The translations under genes and the position numbers were made by a program. Source: CAYJPK01 sp964372035 (GTDB lineage: Bacteria > Desulfobacterota > Desulfovibrionia > Desulfovibrionales > Desulfovibrionaceae). Taken from it: a stretch of 32,112 nucleotides of DNA. The notes beneath the pieces were generated by a model, which made no database searches, was not told the DNA's origin, and saw only the letters and a program-made list of their open reading frames with translations. This document shows, one piece after another, positions 25,959 through 32,112 of the stretch (position 1 is the first letter of the stretch; each line of letters begins with the position of its first letter). The stretch is taken from the NCBI GenBank assembly GCA_964372035.1, contig CAYJPK010000016.1, positions 1 to 32,112 on the forward strand, written 5' to 3'.

Positions 25959-26829
25959 TGTTAGTACAATAGGTTATTTAAGTTTAGAGCGATTATCAAC
26001 TTGTAGGGTAATCGCTCTTTTTGAACGTAGTTTTTATTTGAAAAATAAAAATAATGAACTAATATCAATTATTAACAGTGAGTTGGAAGATAATGCTTTT
26101 AGTTTAAAATTAAATGAAAAACTTTCAAGCTTTCCAAAAATTGGTGATAGTTTTGAGTTTAAAGAAAATAAGCTCGTATCTGAAAATATAATACTTGATT
26201 TAAAATATGCACAAAAACTAAAAAATCCTATATATTCAAGCCTTAACAAGGCACAATTAAAGCATAACTTTAATTGTTTTATTAAAGTATTACATGAATA
26301 TTTTAAATCAAATCAAAAAGCTAATGGTTTTGCTGCACTGTTTTATGACTTTGGCTTAAGCTCAAAAAATCTAAGCGATGACAAAAATATAGTTGAAAAT
26401 GAAATCTACAATGAAGCTAAAAAAGTTATTGAGAATTTTATATCAGAAAAAAATTTTAATCTACTTGTTACAAAAATGCTCGGTTTAGGTATAGGTTTAA
26501 CACCCTCTGGTGATGACTTTTTAGGCGGATTATTGTTATTTTATATGGCATATGAACAAGATAATGCAAAAATATTGAATTATGAAATTTTGAATAATCT
26601 AGAGTTAACAAACTCAATTAGTGCAGAGTATTTAATTGCTGCTACAAAAGGCTATGGTGCAGAGGTTTTTCATATATTACTGCAAGAATTAAATAATGAT
26701 GAAGCAAGTTTTGATAATATATTGAGTAGAATTGATAATATAGGTCATAGTTCAGGTTTTGATACGATGTTTGGTATTTTAATAGCTTGCAATATGTGTA
26801 TAAATAAAAAATTTGCGTGGTGGCTTTAA
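25939..26829 (+). CDS. DUF2877 / AllH-like protein
   Basis: This 296-aa protein carries GLGIGLTPSGDDFLGGLL (from about residue 182) and a C-terminal GHSSGFDTMFGIL, the hallmarks of the DUF2877 family. One branch of that family is AllH, a subunit of oxamate carbamoyltransferase. I start at the ATG at 25939, inside cheV's last codons; the frame is open to 25828, but those extra 37 residues read out of cheV and look non-native. The N-terminal half is Lys/Asn-rich and family-unlike. None of the usual partners (FdrA/AllF, AllG, carbamate kinase) is nearby, so the function is unknown here. Confidence 0.72.
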   Translation: MKKTTYDVSTIGYLSLERLSTCRVIALFERSFYLKNKNNELISIINSELEDNAFSLKLNEKLSSFPKIGDSFEFKENKLVSENIILDLKYAQKLKNPIYSSLNKAQLKHNFNCFIKVLHEYFKSNQKANGFAALFYDFGLSSKNLSDDKNIVENEIYNEAKKVIENFISEKNFNLLVTKMLGLGIGLTPSGDDFLGGLLLFYMAYEQDNAKILNYEILNNLELTNSISAEYLIAATKGYGAEVFHILLQELNNDEASFDNILSRIDNIGHSSGFDTMFGILIACNMCINKKFAWWL

Positions 26830-26858
26830 AATCAAGATTTAAAATATATAAAAAAAAC

Positions 26859-26887
26859 TTGCAAATCATAAAATTTTAAAATATAGT
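26859..26887 (+). promoter_or_regulatory. Sigma-70 promoter of tRNA-Leu
   Basis: TTGCAA (26859-26864) and TATAGT (26882-26887) are separated by exactly 17 nt. The expected start, about 7 nt downstream, falls just before the mature tRNA 5' end at 26901, leaving a very short leader. Confidence 0.72.
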
Positions 26888-26900
26888 GTTTTCTTGCTGT

Positions 26901-26984
26901 GCGAGAGTGGCGGAATTGGTAGACGCACTGGAATTAGGATCCAGCGGTTATGCCGTGCGAGTTCAAGTCTCGCCTTTCGCACCA
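26901..26984 (+). tRNA. tRNA-Leu (anticodon UAG)
   Basis: A class II cloverleaf can be folded by hand. Acceptor GCGAGAG pairs with CTTTCGC; the anticodon stem CTGGA/TCCAG encloses ATTAGGA, giving anticodon TAG. A long variable arm CGG-TTAT-GCCG follows, then the T stem GCGAG/CTCGC with loop TTCAAGT. Discriminator A and CCA are encoded (26981-26984). The long variable arm and discriminator A fit leucine; it reads CUA and related codons. Confidence 0.97.
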
Positions 26985-26987
26985 GCT

Positions 26988-27020
26988 AAAAAAGCACCAT
27001 CTTATGATGGTGCTTTTTTT
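26988..27020 (+). terminator. Strong bidirectional terminator after tRNA-Leu
   Basis: AAAAAAGCACCATC and GATGGTGCTTTTTT form a 14-bp perfect stem around TTAT, followed by T on the plus strand. The A run on the left becomes a T run on the minus strand, so it can also end the convergent aminotransferase transcript. No hairpin lies between 26829 and the tRNA, so the long rightward array may also end here. Confidence 0.95.
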
Positions 27021-27048
27021 GTTTTAAAGCTAAATTTTATTATATAAT

Positions 27049-28245
27049 TTAATTATTAGCATATTCTTTAAATTTATTTAAACCTTCTTCCATTTCAGAA
27101 ATTTCAATACCAGAAAATGAAAGACGAACAAATCTTCTATCCTCATTAGGCATTTCACGGCTAAAATGCAAACGAGTACAAAGAGATACACCAGTTTTAA
27201 CTAAAATATCTTCAGCAAAAGCAGCATAATCATCACCAAAGCCTTTATTTATCATAAGTTCAGTTACATCTGGGAATAAGTAAAACCCAGCTTTTGATGA
27301 GAAGCAGCTGACACCATTGCATTCATTTAAAATTCTAACACCTAAATCACGGCGTTCACGTAAAATATCTGTAATAGCATTAATTTCAGTTTGATCACCG
27401 GTTAAACCTGCTAATGCGCCGTACTGAGCAAAGTGGTTAGGGCATGATTCATCGTTAGTATTTAAACGCTGGAAATAACCCATAAGCTCTTTAGGTCCTG
27501 CAGCAGCACCTAATCTCCAGCCAGTCATGGCAAATTTTTTAGAAAATGTATATAGCAAAACTGAACGGTCAAGCATTCCAGGCTCATCAACAAAGCTTTT
27601 TGCAGGCTCATCATAGCTAGTTTCAAAATATGCTTCATCAAGTAGCACATATAAATCATGCTTAACAATAATCTTAGCAAGAGCAGATCTTTCCTCAGCA
27701 GTGCAGACAGCACCTGTAGGGTTTTGCAGGTCATTGATAATAATTAATTTAGTTTTAGGGCTAATGCTTTTTTCAAGTCCTTCAAGGTCAATTCTAAAAC
27801 CATCTTCGCACGCAGTATAACGATAAGGAACAGCAACTCCACCATGAAATTCAATTTGTGATTCATAGATAGGATAGCCAGGAGTAGGGTATAAAACCTC
27901 ATCACCTTCATTCATACAGCTTAAAATAAACTTACCAATAACAGGCTTGCCACCAGGCTGAATAATAACATTTTCGTAAGTATAATTAGTTTTACGCTTA
28001 GAATTTAAATCCTTTGCTAAGGCTTCACGAAGTGGAGTAATTCCAGCATTTGGGCAATAACCTGTTTTACCCTCGTTCATTGCCTTATTGGCAGCTTCAC
28101 AAATAAAATCTGGAGTTTTAAAATTCATATCACCTAAATGGAAAGGATATACCTTATTGCCTGCTTGAATATGTTCATTCGCTCTTGTTGCAACGGCAAA
28201 GGCTGTTTCAGTACCAAGTCTTCCTAGTCTATCTGAAAAACGCAT
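27049..28245 (-). CDS. Class I/II PLP-dependent aminotransferase
   Basis: This 398-aa fold-type I enzyme is of the AspB/alanine-aminotransferase type. The PLP-binding Lys236 lies in YTFSKKFAMTGWRLGA. NPTGAV (Asn175), LLDEAYF (Asp203, Tyr206) and the phosphate-binding Arg244 are all present, as is a late RRFVRLSFS with the carboxylate-binding Arg. Substrate is uncertain. It lies downstream of the dehydratase gene, separated by a terminator hairpin, and has AAGGA before its ATG. Proximity to an IlvD-family gene could hint at branched-chain amino acid synthesis, but no other ilv/leu gene is here. Confidence 0.9.
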   Translation of the reverse strand: MRFSDRLGRLGTETAFAVATRANEHIQAGNKVYPFHLGDMNFKTPDFICEAANKAMNEGKTGYCPNAGITPLREALAKDLNSKRKTNYTYENVIIQPGGKPVIGKFILSCMNEGDEVLYPTPGYPIYESQIEFHGGVAVPYRYTACEDGFRIDLEGLEKSISPKTKLIIINDLQNPTGAVCTAEERSALAKIIVKHDLYVLLDEAYFETSYDEPAKSFVDEPGMLDRSVLLYTFSKKFAMTGWRLGAAAGPKELMGYFQRLNTNDESCPNHFAQYGALAGLTGDQTEINAITDILRERRDLGVRILNECNGVSCFSSKAGFYLFPDVTELMINKGFGDDYAAFAEDILVKTGVSLCTRLHFSREMPNEDRRFVRLSFSGIEISEMEEGLNKFKEYANN

Positions 28246-28286
28246 AAAAAAAGAACCGTCCTTAATTTCAAATATTTAGTCTGCAT

Positions 28287-28323
28287 AAAAAAGCAAGACC
28301 ACATAGAATTGTATGTGGTCTTG
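28287..28323 (-). terminator. Intrinsic terminator between ilvD-like and aminotransferase genes
   Basis: CAAGACCACATA and TATGTGGTCTTG form a perfect 12-bp stem with a 6-nt loop (28306-28311). On the minus strand it is followed by GCTTTTTT. It ends most ilvD-like transcripts 46 nt after the stop; partial read-through into the aminotransferase is possible. Confidence 0.92.
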
Positions 28324-28368
28324 TGTAAATGTCAACAAAAACTTTATATAAAATCAAATCTGTTAAGA

Positions 28369-30093
28369 TTAGCTTTCCATATAAGCACCAGCCATAGCTG
28401 ACACTGCAAGTTTAGAGTATTTTGCTAACATACCTACTTTTTTGCGTTGTGGAGGCATTACCCAATTTGCACGACGCTCAGCTAAAATAGCATCAACTTC
28501 TTCTTTAGTAGTTGCTTTATTTGGTATTTCAGTGATATTTAGAGAACCACTTGGAATATCAAGAGTAATAATATCACCTTCTTCAATAAGCGCGATAGCA
28601 CCACCAGCAACAGCTTCAGGAGATACGTGACCAATACATGGTCCACGAGTTGCACCAGAGAAACGTCCATCAGTAACTAAAGCAACGCTATCACCAAGTC
28701 TTGGGTCAAACACGATAGCATCAGTAGTCATGAACATTTCAGGCATACCAGAGCCCTTTGGTCCTTCATAACGAATAACAACAATATCACCTGGTTTAAT
28801 TTTGCCATCAATAACAGAGTGATAAGCATCTTCTTCACAGTCAAATACACGAGCAGGACCAGTATGAGTCATCATATTTGGCTTAACAGCAGAGTATTTA
28901 ATTACAGATCCCTCTTCTGCAATATTACCACGTAAAACAGCAATAGAGCCAGTTTTATCACAGTTTTCAGGATTGCGGATAATATCTTCACGTGGCACTT
29001 TGTAGTTAGTTAAGTATTCTTCACCTCTATCAAAGAAGCCAGTTTGTTGTAAGTATTCTAAGTTATCACCTAAGCTTTTACCAGTAGAGGTCATAACATC
29101 AAGATTTAATTGATCACGCAGTAACCATTGAACACGTGGAATACCACCAGCAAACCAGAATAATTCAGAGGTATAACGACCGCTAGGTTGAATATTTGTT
29201 AAGTACTTAACTGTTTTGTTAATCTCAACAAATAATTCTGGCTCAAGTGTAATACCAATTTCGTGAGCAACAGCAGGCAAGTGAATTAAAGCATTTGTAC
29301 TTCCAGAAATAGCAGCATGAACTTTAATTGCATTAACAAAAGCTTCTTTAGTTAATATTTGACGAGCAGTAATTTTCTTTTGAACTAATTCTAAAATAAG
29401 CTTACCAGCTAATCTAGCATTACGTCCAATTTCAGCAAAGGTAGCAGGCATAAGAGCAGAACCAGGCAAGGCAAGACCTAATGCTTCAGACATACATTGC
29501 ATGGTGCTAGCAGTTCCCATAAATTGGCAAGCACCACATGAAGGACAACCAGTTAAACGGTAATTTTTAACTTCATTTGGCTCAAGTTCTTCACCACGAT
29601 TTCTTTTAGCGGACAATGGACCTGATCTACCAGATGTTGAAATGTCAGGACCAGAACGCATAGAACCACCAGGAACGTGAATTGTAGGTAAATCCATACG
29701 AGCAGCAGCGATCAAGTGAGCAGGAACAGACTTGTCACAGCTTGAGAATAAAACCATACCGTCCCAAGGAATAACAGAAGCATGAATTTGCACCATATCT
29801 GCAATATATTCACGAGATGGTAAAATGTAGTTCATGCCGTCATGGCCTTGTGCAAAACCATCACAAATATCAGTAACGTGATAATTAGCAGGTCTTCCAC
29901 CTTTTTCATAAACACCAATCGCAGCTTCATTGCTTAAGTGATTTAAGTGATAGCTACCAGGGTGACTTTCACCATATACGTCAGCAAGTAAAACGTGCGG
30001 TTTTTCAATATCATCTTCAGTCCAATCCATACCCATCATAAGGGCATCAATTTGAACCCAGTTATTTCGTGCGTCTTTACACTTTTGATCCAT
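28369..30093 (-). CDS. IlvD/Edd-family dehydratase (dihydroxy-acid or sugar-acid dehydratase)
   Basis: This 574-aa Fe-S dehydratase carries both family signatures: SSCDKSVPAHLIA (Cys119) and ALVTDGRFSGATRGPCIGH. Other cluster-region cysteines are Cys77 (TDICDGFAQGHDGM) and Cys183, 186, 189 (TGCPSCGACQFMGTASTM). The last stretch differs from the GSCxGMYTANTM of classical dihydroxy-acid dehydratase and recalls sugar-acid dehydratases such as YjhG/YagF. So the product could make 2-oxo acids from either valine/isoleucine precursors or aldonates. I choose the ATG at 30093: AAGGAG sits 7 nt upstream, only 1 nt from the ATG at 30099, and the longest frame (30162) would begin upstream of the promoter itself. 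Confidence 0.85.
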   Translation of the reverse strand: MDQKCKDARNNWVQIDALMMGMDWTEDDIEKPHVLLADVYGESHPGSYHLNHLSNEAAIGVYEKGGRPANYHVTDICDGFAQGHDGMNYILPSREYIADMVQIHASVIPWDGMVLFSSCDKSVPAHLIAAARMDLPTIHVPGGSMRSGPDISTSGRSGPLSAKRNRGEELEPNEVKNYRLTGCPSCGACQFMGTASTMQCMSEALGLALPGSALMPATFAEIGRNARLAGKLILELVQKKITARQILTKEAFVNAIKVHAAISGSTNALIHLPAVAHEIGITLEPELFVEINKTVKYLTNIQPSGRYTSELFWFAGGIPRVQWLLRDQLNLDVMTSTGKSLGDNLEYLQQTGFFDRGEEYLTNYKVPREDIIRNPENCDKTGSIAVLRGNIAEEGSVIKYSAVKPNMMTHTGPARVFDCEEDAYHSVIDGKIKPGDIVVIRYEGPKGSGMPEMFMTTDAIVFDPRLGDSVALVTDGRFSGATRGPCIGHVSPEAVAGGAIALIEEGDIITLDIPSGSLNITEIPNKATTKEEVDAILAERRANWVMPPQRKKVGMLAKYSKLAVSAMAGAYMES

Positions 30094-30100
30094 AGTCATT

Positions 30101-30106
30101 CTCCTT
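30101..30106 (-). promoter_or_regulatory. Shine-Dalgarno that fixes the ilvD-like start
   Basis: AAGGAG lies 7 nt before the ATG at 30093 and too close (1 nt) to the ATG at 30099, selecting the former. Confidence 0.8.
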
Positions 30107-30129
30107 CTCAAATATTGACTTTGGCAGAT

Positions 30130-30158
30130 AGTATATATAGAATACAGCTTTAAAGCAA
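30130..30158 (-). promoter_or_regulatory. Sigma-70 promoter of the ilvD-like gene
   Basis: On the minus strand TTGCTT (30158-30153) and TATACT (30135-30130) are 17 nt apart. Transcription would start near 30123, giving a leader of about 30 nt. This excludes the upstream in-frame Met at 30162. Confidence 0.68.
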
Positions 30159-30215
30159 GCACTTTTTGTTTGCAAGGTTTTATTTAAAACATATTTATCC
30201 AACAAGGATTTTTAA

Positions 30216-30710
30216 ATGGGAATATTTTTTGGAAGAAAAAAAGTATTTACAATTTCTAAAAGTGCCAATTCAAGCGGCTTAAGATTTCTTCTTTTGGTAG
30301 GCGTATTTGCTCTTGCAGGCTATTTGTTCAATAAAAATATTGAAGCTAGATTTTCAGAAATAAAAGCAGTTAAAAGTATTATTGATGAAAATATGAGTTT
30401 TAACGAAGATACAGCAAGTAAACTAGCAGAGCTACTAATTGCTTTTGAAGAAAACTATACTACAAGGCTAATTGTGCACTCTCGATCAGATGATATTTTA
30501 CTTCCAGCGTTAAAGCCAAATGCTTTGTTTGTTGCAATATCTCCAAATAAAAAACAGCATATGCTTATTATGCCAGATTTGCTAGAGAAGGTTTTAAAAG
30601 ATACAAAAGCAAGCCATGACCTTGAGCTTGCACGGTGCAATGAAGCTGTGAATCATGGCGATTGTGTTTTAAGTGTAGTAAACAATATTTATACAGAGCT
30701 TGACTCATGA
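30216..30710 (+). CDS. Membrane-anchored protein of unknown function
   Basis: This is a 164-aa protein with a basic N-terminus (GRKK), one membrane helix at about residues 23-38 (FLLLVGVFALAGYLF) and a soluble part that is probably periplasmic. The soluble part starts with a helical stretch (about 40-75), then TTRLIVHSRSDDILLPALKP and NALFVAISPNKKQHMLIMPD, which look like alternating strands, and ends with two Cys (about 145 and 154) that could form a disulfide. I do not recognise the family; a distant resemblance to TPM-like domains is too weak to name. Its stop overlaps the rnhA start (ATGA), so the two are coupled. Confidence 0.8.
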   Translation: MGIFFGRKKVFTISKSANSSGLRFLLLVGVFALAGYLFNKNIEARFSEIKAVKSIIDENMSFNEDTASKLAELLIAFEENYTTRLIVHSRSDDILLPALKPNALFVAISPNKKQHMLIMPDLLEKVLKDTKASHDLELARCNEAVNHGDCVLSVVNNIYTELDS

Positions 30711-31189
30711 AACAAGTTATTATCTATACAGATGGCTCATGTTTGGGCAATCCTGGATCCGGTGGTTATGGTGCAATTTTAAGTATGATAACTATAAATG
30801 GTGAACATCGCAAAGAAATAAGTGGTGGTTTTAGCCTAACTACTAATAACCGCATGGAACTTATGGCAGCTATTGTTGCACTTGAAACTTTAAAAGAATC
30901 ATGTGCTGTACTATTATTTACAGATTCAAAGTACTTAAAGGACGCTATTGAAAGCAAGTGGCTTATAAACTGGAAAAAAAATGGCTGGAAAACAGCAAAT
31001 AAAAAAGATGTTAAAAATAAGGATTTATGGCAACGCTTAGATATTCAAATTGCAAGACATAGTGTGTCGCTAAAATGGGTGAAGGGACACGCTGGTAATG
31101 TTAATAATGAGAGATGTGATGAACTAGCAAGAGCAGAGGCATCAAAAGCTGGTTTACCACAAGATTTAGGGTATGAAGAGAGTAAATAA
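30707..31189 (+). CDS. rnhA: Ribonuclease HI
   Basis: This 160-aa enzyme cuts RNA in RNA-DNA hybrids, removing R-loops and primers. The catalytic carboxylates Asp9 (YTDGSCLGNPG), Glu51 (TNNRMEL), Asp73 (FTDSKYL) and Asp138 are present, with His128 in WVKGHAGN. The basic handle region WLINWKKNGWKTANKKDV is intact. Length is normal. It is coupled by a 4-nt overlap to the upstream membrane protein gene and ends at a strong terminator. Confidence 0.97.
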   Translation: MKQVIIYTDGSCLGNPGSGGYGAILSMITINGEHRKEISGGFSLTTNNRMELMAAIVALETLKESCAVLLFTDSKYLKDAIESKWLINWKKNGWKTANKKDVKNKDLWQRLDIQIARHSVSLKWVKGHAGNVNNERCDELARAEASKAGLPQDLGYEESK

Positions 31190-31217
31190 AAGAGCATAAT
31201 CATACAAAGTGTATAAA

Positions 31218-31260
31218 AAATAAGCGTATAATTGTATAAAAATTATACGCTTATTTTTTT
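31218..31260 (+). terminator. Intrinsic terminator after rnhA
   Basis: AAATAAGCGTATAATT and AATTATACGCTTATTT form a 16-bp perfect stem around GTATAAA, with further T after it. It lies 28 nt past the rnhA stop. Confidence 0.93.
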
Positions 31261-31302
31261 ATGTTTTTTAAATAATTCAAGTAAAATCAGTATGTTATAT
31301 TT

Positions 31303-31318
31303 TGGCACACCCTTTGCT
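31303..31318 (+). promoter_or_regulatory. Sigma-54 (-24/-12) promoter of the ZraP-like gene
   Basis: TGGCAC-ACCCT-TTGCT matches the RpoN consensus, including GG and GC with 10 nt between them. Transcription would start about 12 nt further on, leaving a leader of roughly 35 nt that ends in AAGGAG before the ATG at 31364. An enhancer-binding activator is therefore required; E. coli zraP is likewise sigma-54 dependent, through ZraR. Confidence 0.85.
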
Positions 31319-31363
31319 ATATACAAAGGCAAATAAGACAAACATTTTAAAAGGAGTTTTGAT

Positions 31364-32112
31364 ATGAATAAAATAGTTTTAAATTCAGCTTTAGCTTTAT
31401 TGATTGCAACAACTATAGTGAATGTGAATTCAGCCGAAGCAAGAAGAGGCGGTGGACTTGGTGGAGGGTATGGTTATTGTTATGATGGTGATTATCGTGG
31501 TGAAAAAATGCATAACTTTGAGCGAAATCTAGATACAGAAGATAGGTTAAAATATGATACAATTATGAGAGATTTTTATGCCAAAACAACGACACTGACA
31601 GAGCAAACTATGGCTAAAAAACTTGAACTTGAGGCCTTAAGCGGTAATGATAATGCTGATCCGAAATATATTGCAAGCTTAGCACAAGAAATTGCTTCTT
31701 TACGTTCAAGCCTTGATAAGCAAAGACTTGAATTGTGCGAAAATTTTAACAATGATTTTGATGGTAGTTTTAGAAAACATGATCGAGGTGGACGCAGAGG
31801 GTTATCAGATGAGCAACGAGCACAATTTCTTGCAATGACAAAAGAACAGATGCAAAAAAATACTGCTTTAAAAGAGCAAGAAATGGCTAAAGAATTAGAA
31901 ATTAAAGCACTTAAAGGCAACGATAAAGTTGATCCAAGCTATATTAAAACTTTAGCTCAAGACCTAGCTTCTGTGCGCTTAAGTTTAAAAAAATCTAATA
32001 ATGATTTTCAAGATAAATTAGAAGCTGAGTTTGGCGAAGACTTGCGCATGGGTGGACATGGCAAACGTGGCATGGGCAATGACAGAGGTCACGGCATGGG
32101 CAATGACAGAGG
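31364..32112 (+). CDS. ZraP-like periplasmic zinc/stress protein with duplicated helical unit (3' end missing)
   Basis: The frame runs open to the window end (249 codons). Signal peptide 1-26 ends in AEA. It is followed by a Gly-rich RRGGGLGGGYGYCYDG segment with one Cys, then two helical units resembling the LTxEQ metal-resistance fold of ZraP/CpxP: residues 57-127 and 147-225. The core stretches 84-119 and 175-210 are identical at 22 of 36 positions, so the unit was duplicated. A His/Gly/Met-rich repeat tail (HGMGNDRG) begins at about 229 and is cut by the edge. AAGGAG precedes the start. ZraP binds zinc and acts as a periplasmic chaperone; metal binding here is inferred from His, Met and Asp/Glu richness. 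Confidence 0.78.
   Translation, partial: MNKIVLNSALALLIATTIVNVNSAEARRGGGLGGGYGYCYDGDYRGEKMHNFERNLDTEDRLKYDTIMRDFYAKTTTLTEQTMAKKLELEALSGNDNADPKYIASLAQEIASLRSSLDKQRLELCENFNNDFDGSFRKHDRGGRRGLSDEQRAQFLAMTKEQMQKNTALKEQEMAKELEIKALKGNDKVDPSYIKTLAQDLASVRLSLKKSNNDFQDKLEAEFGEDLRMGGHGKRGMGNDRGHGMGNDR
32069..32112 (+). repeat. 24-bp tandem repeat encoding GMGNDRGH, truncated by the window end
   Basis: An identical 20-bp stretch is at 32069-32088 and 32093-32112, a 24-bp period, with an imperfect copy just upstream (from 32045). The window ends exactly at the last base of the second copy. The array is in frame with the ZraP-like gene and gives a Gly/Met/His-rich tail of unknown length. Confidence 0.9.

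Noticed and set aside
30195..30203. TTATCCAAC, similar to a DnaA box
   Set aside because: Single, two mismatches from TTATCCACA, between unrelated genes and far from dnaA.
31576..31920. 114-aa minus-strand frame opposite the ZraP-like gene
   Set aside because: The plus frame has a signal peptide, ribosome site, promoter and an internal duplication; the minus frame is its Ser/Leu/Cys-rich shadow.
1..32112. CRISPR arrays, insertion sequences, prophage, toxin-antitoxin or defence genes
   Set aside because: No spaced repeats, transposase, integrase or typical small gene pairs were seen; gene content is core.

Overview
The window is an AT-rich bacterial chromosome segment (roughly one third GC by eye) that carries the replication-initiation neighbourhood: dnaA, dnaN, gyrB and parB on the minus strand and gyrA on the plus strand. 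The organism looks like a Gram-negative, flagellated or at least chemotactic anaerobe. Evidence includes an LPS heptose kinase, murein enzymes, cheW and cheV, a 2x[4Fe-4S] ferredoxin, phenylacetate-CoA ligase and a ZraP-like periplasmic protein behind a sigma-54 promoter. My best guess is an AT-rich, perhaps host-associated, member of the Desulfovibrionaceae (Desulfobacterota). That is inference from gene content, not a marker-based assignment.

Layout. 1-3385 (+): the 3' part of a fused chorismate-mutase-like/EPSP-synthase-like gene that starts off the left edge, then thiD and a DppA-type D-aminopeptidase, closed by a strong terminator. 3449-3855 is a very AT-rich spacer with recurring GAACAT elements in front of paaK (3856-5151, +). 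A small ferredoxin (-) converges on paaK. 5638-7414 (-) is a compact operon: a previously uncalled 31-aa membrane protein, an RluA-family pseudouridine synthase, and kduD. cheW (7487-7969, -) follows its own palindrome-bearing leader. 8122-15106 (-) is the replication block dnaA-dnaN-gyrB-parB-rfaE1.

The 175-bp gap 15107-15281 is where transcription diverges. From it a long co-directional array runs right (15282-26829, +): an M23 endopeptidase, gyrA, two adjacent ORFs that match the N- and C-terminal halves of RdgC, two DppB/DppC-type permeases, recN, a GNAT acetyltransferase, murI, cheV and a DUF2877/AllH-like gene. It ends at tRNA-Leu(UAG) and a strong bidirectional terminator. 27049-30093 (-) holds an IlvD/Edd-family dehydratase and a class I/II aminotransferase. 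30216-31189 (+) holds a small membrane-anchored protein of unknown function translationally coupled to rnhA. At the right edge is a secreted ZraP-like protein with a duplicated helical unit, preceded by a consensus -24/-12 promoter and cut off inside a tandem repeat.

Most of the window is ordinary core genome. I see no phage, insertion sequence, CRISPR array or toxin-antitoxin pair. The points most worth a second look are: (1) a DnaA lacking the arginine-finger residue and with a changed GGRDH DNA-recognition motif, together with no recognisable DnaA boxes around it; (2) a split RdgC; (3) an EPSP-synthase-like protein that has lost the family's active-site motifs and carries a CM-like N-terminus; (4) a sigma-54-driven ZraP with duplicated units; (5) the coupled 31-aa membrane protein. 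Both window edges fall inside 24-bp tandem repeats, which suggests this is a contig whose assembly stopped at repeats.
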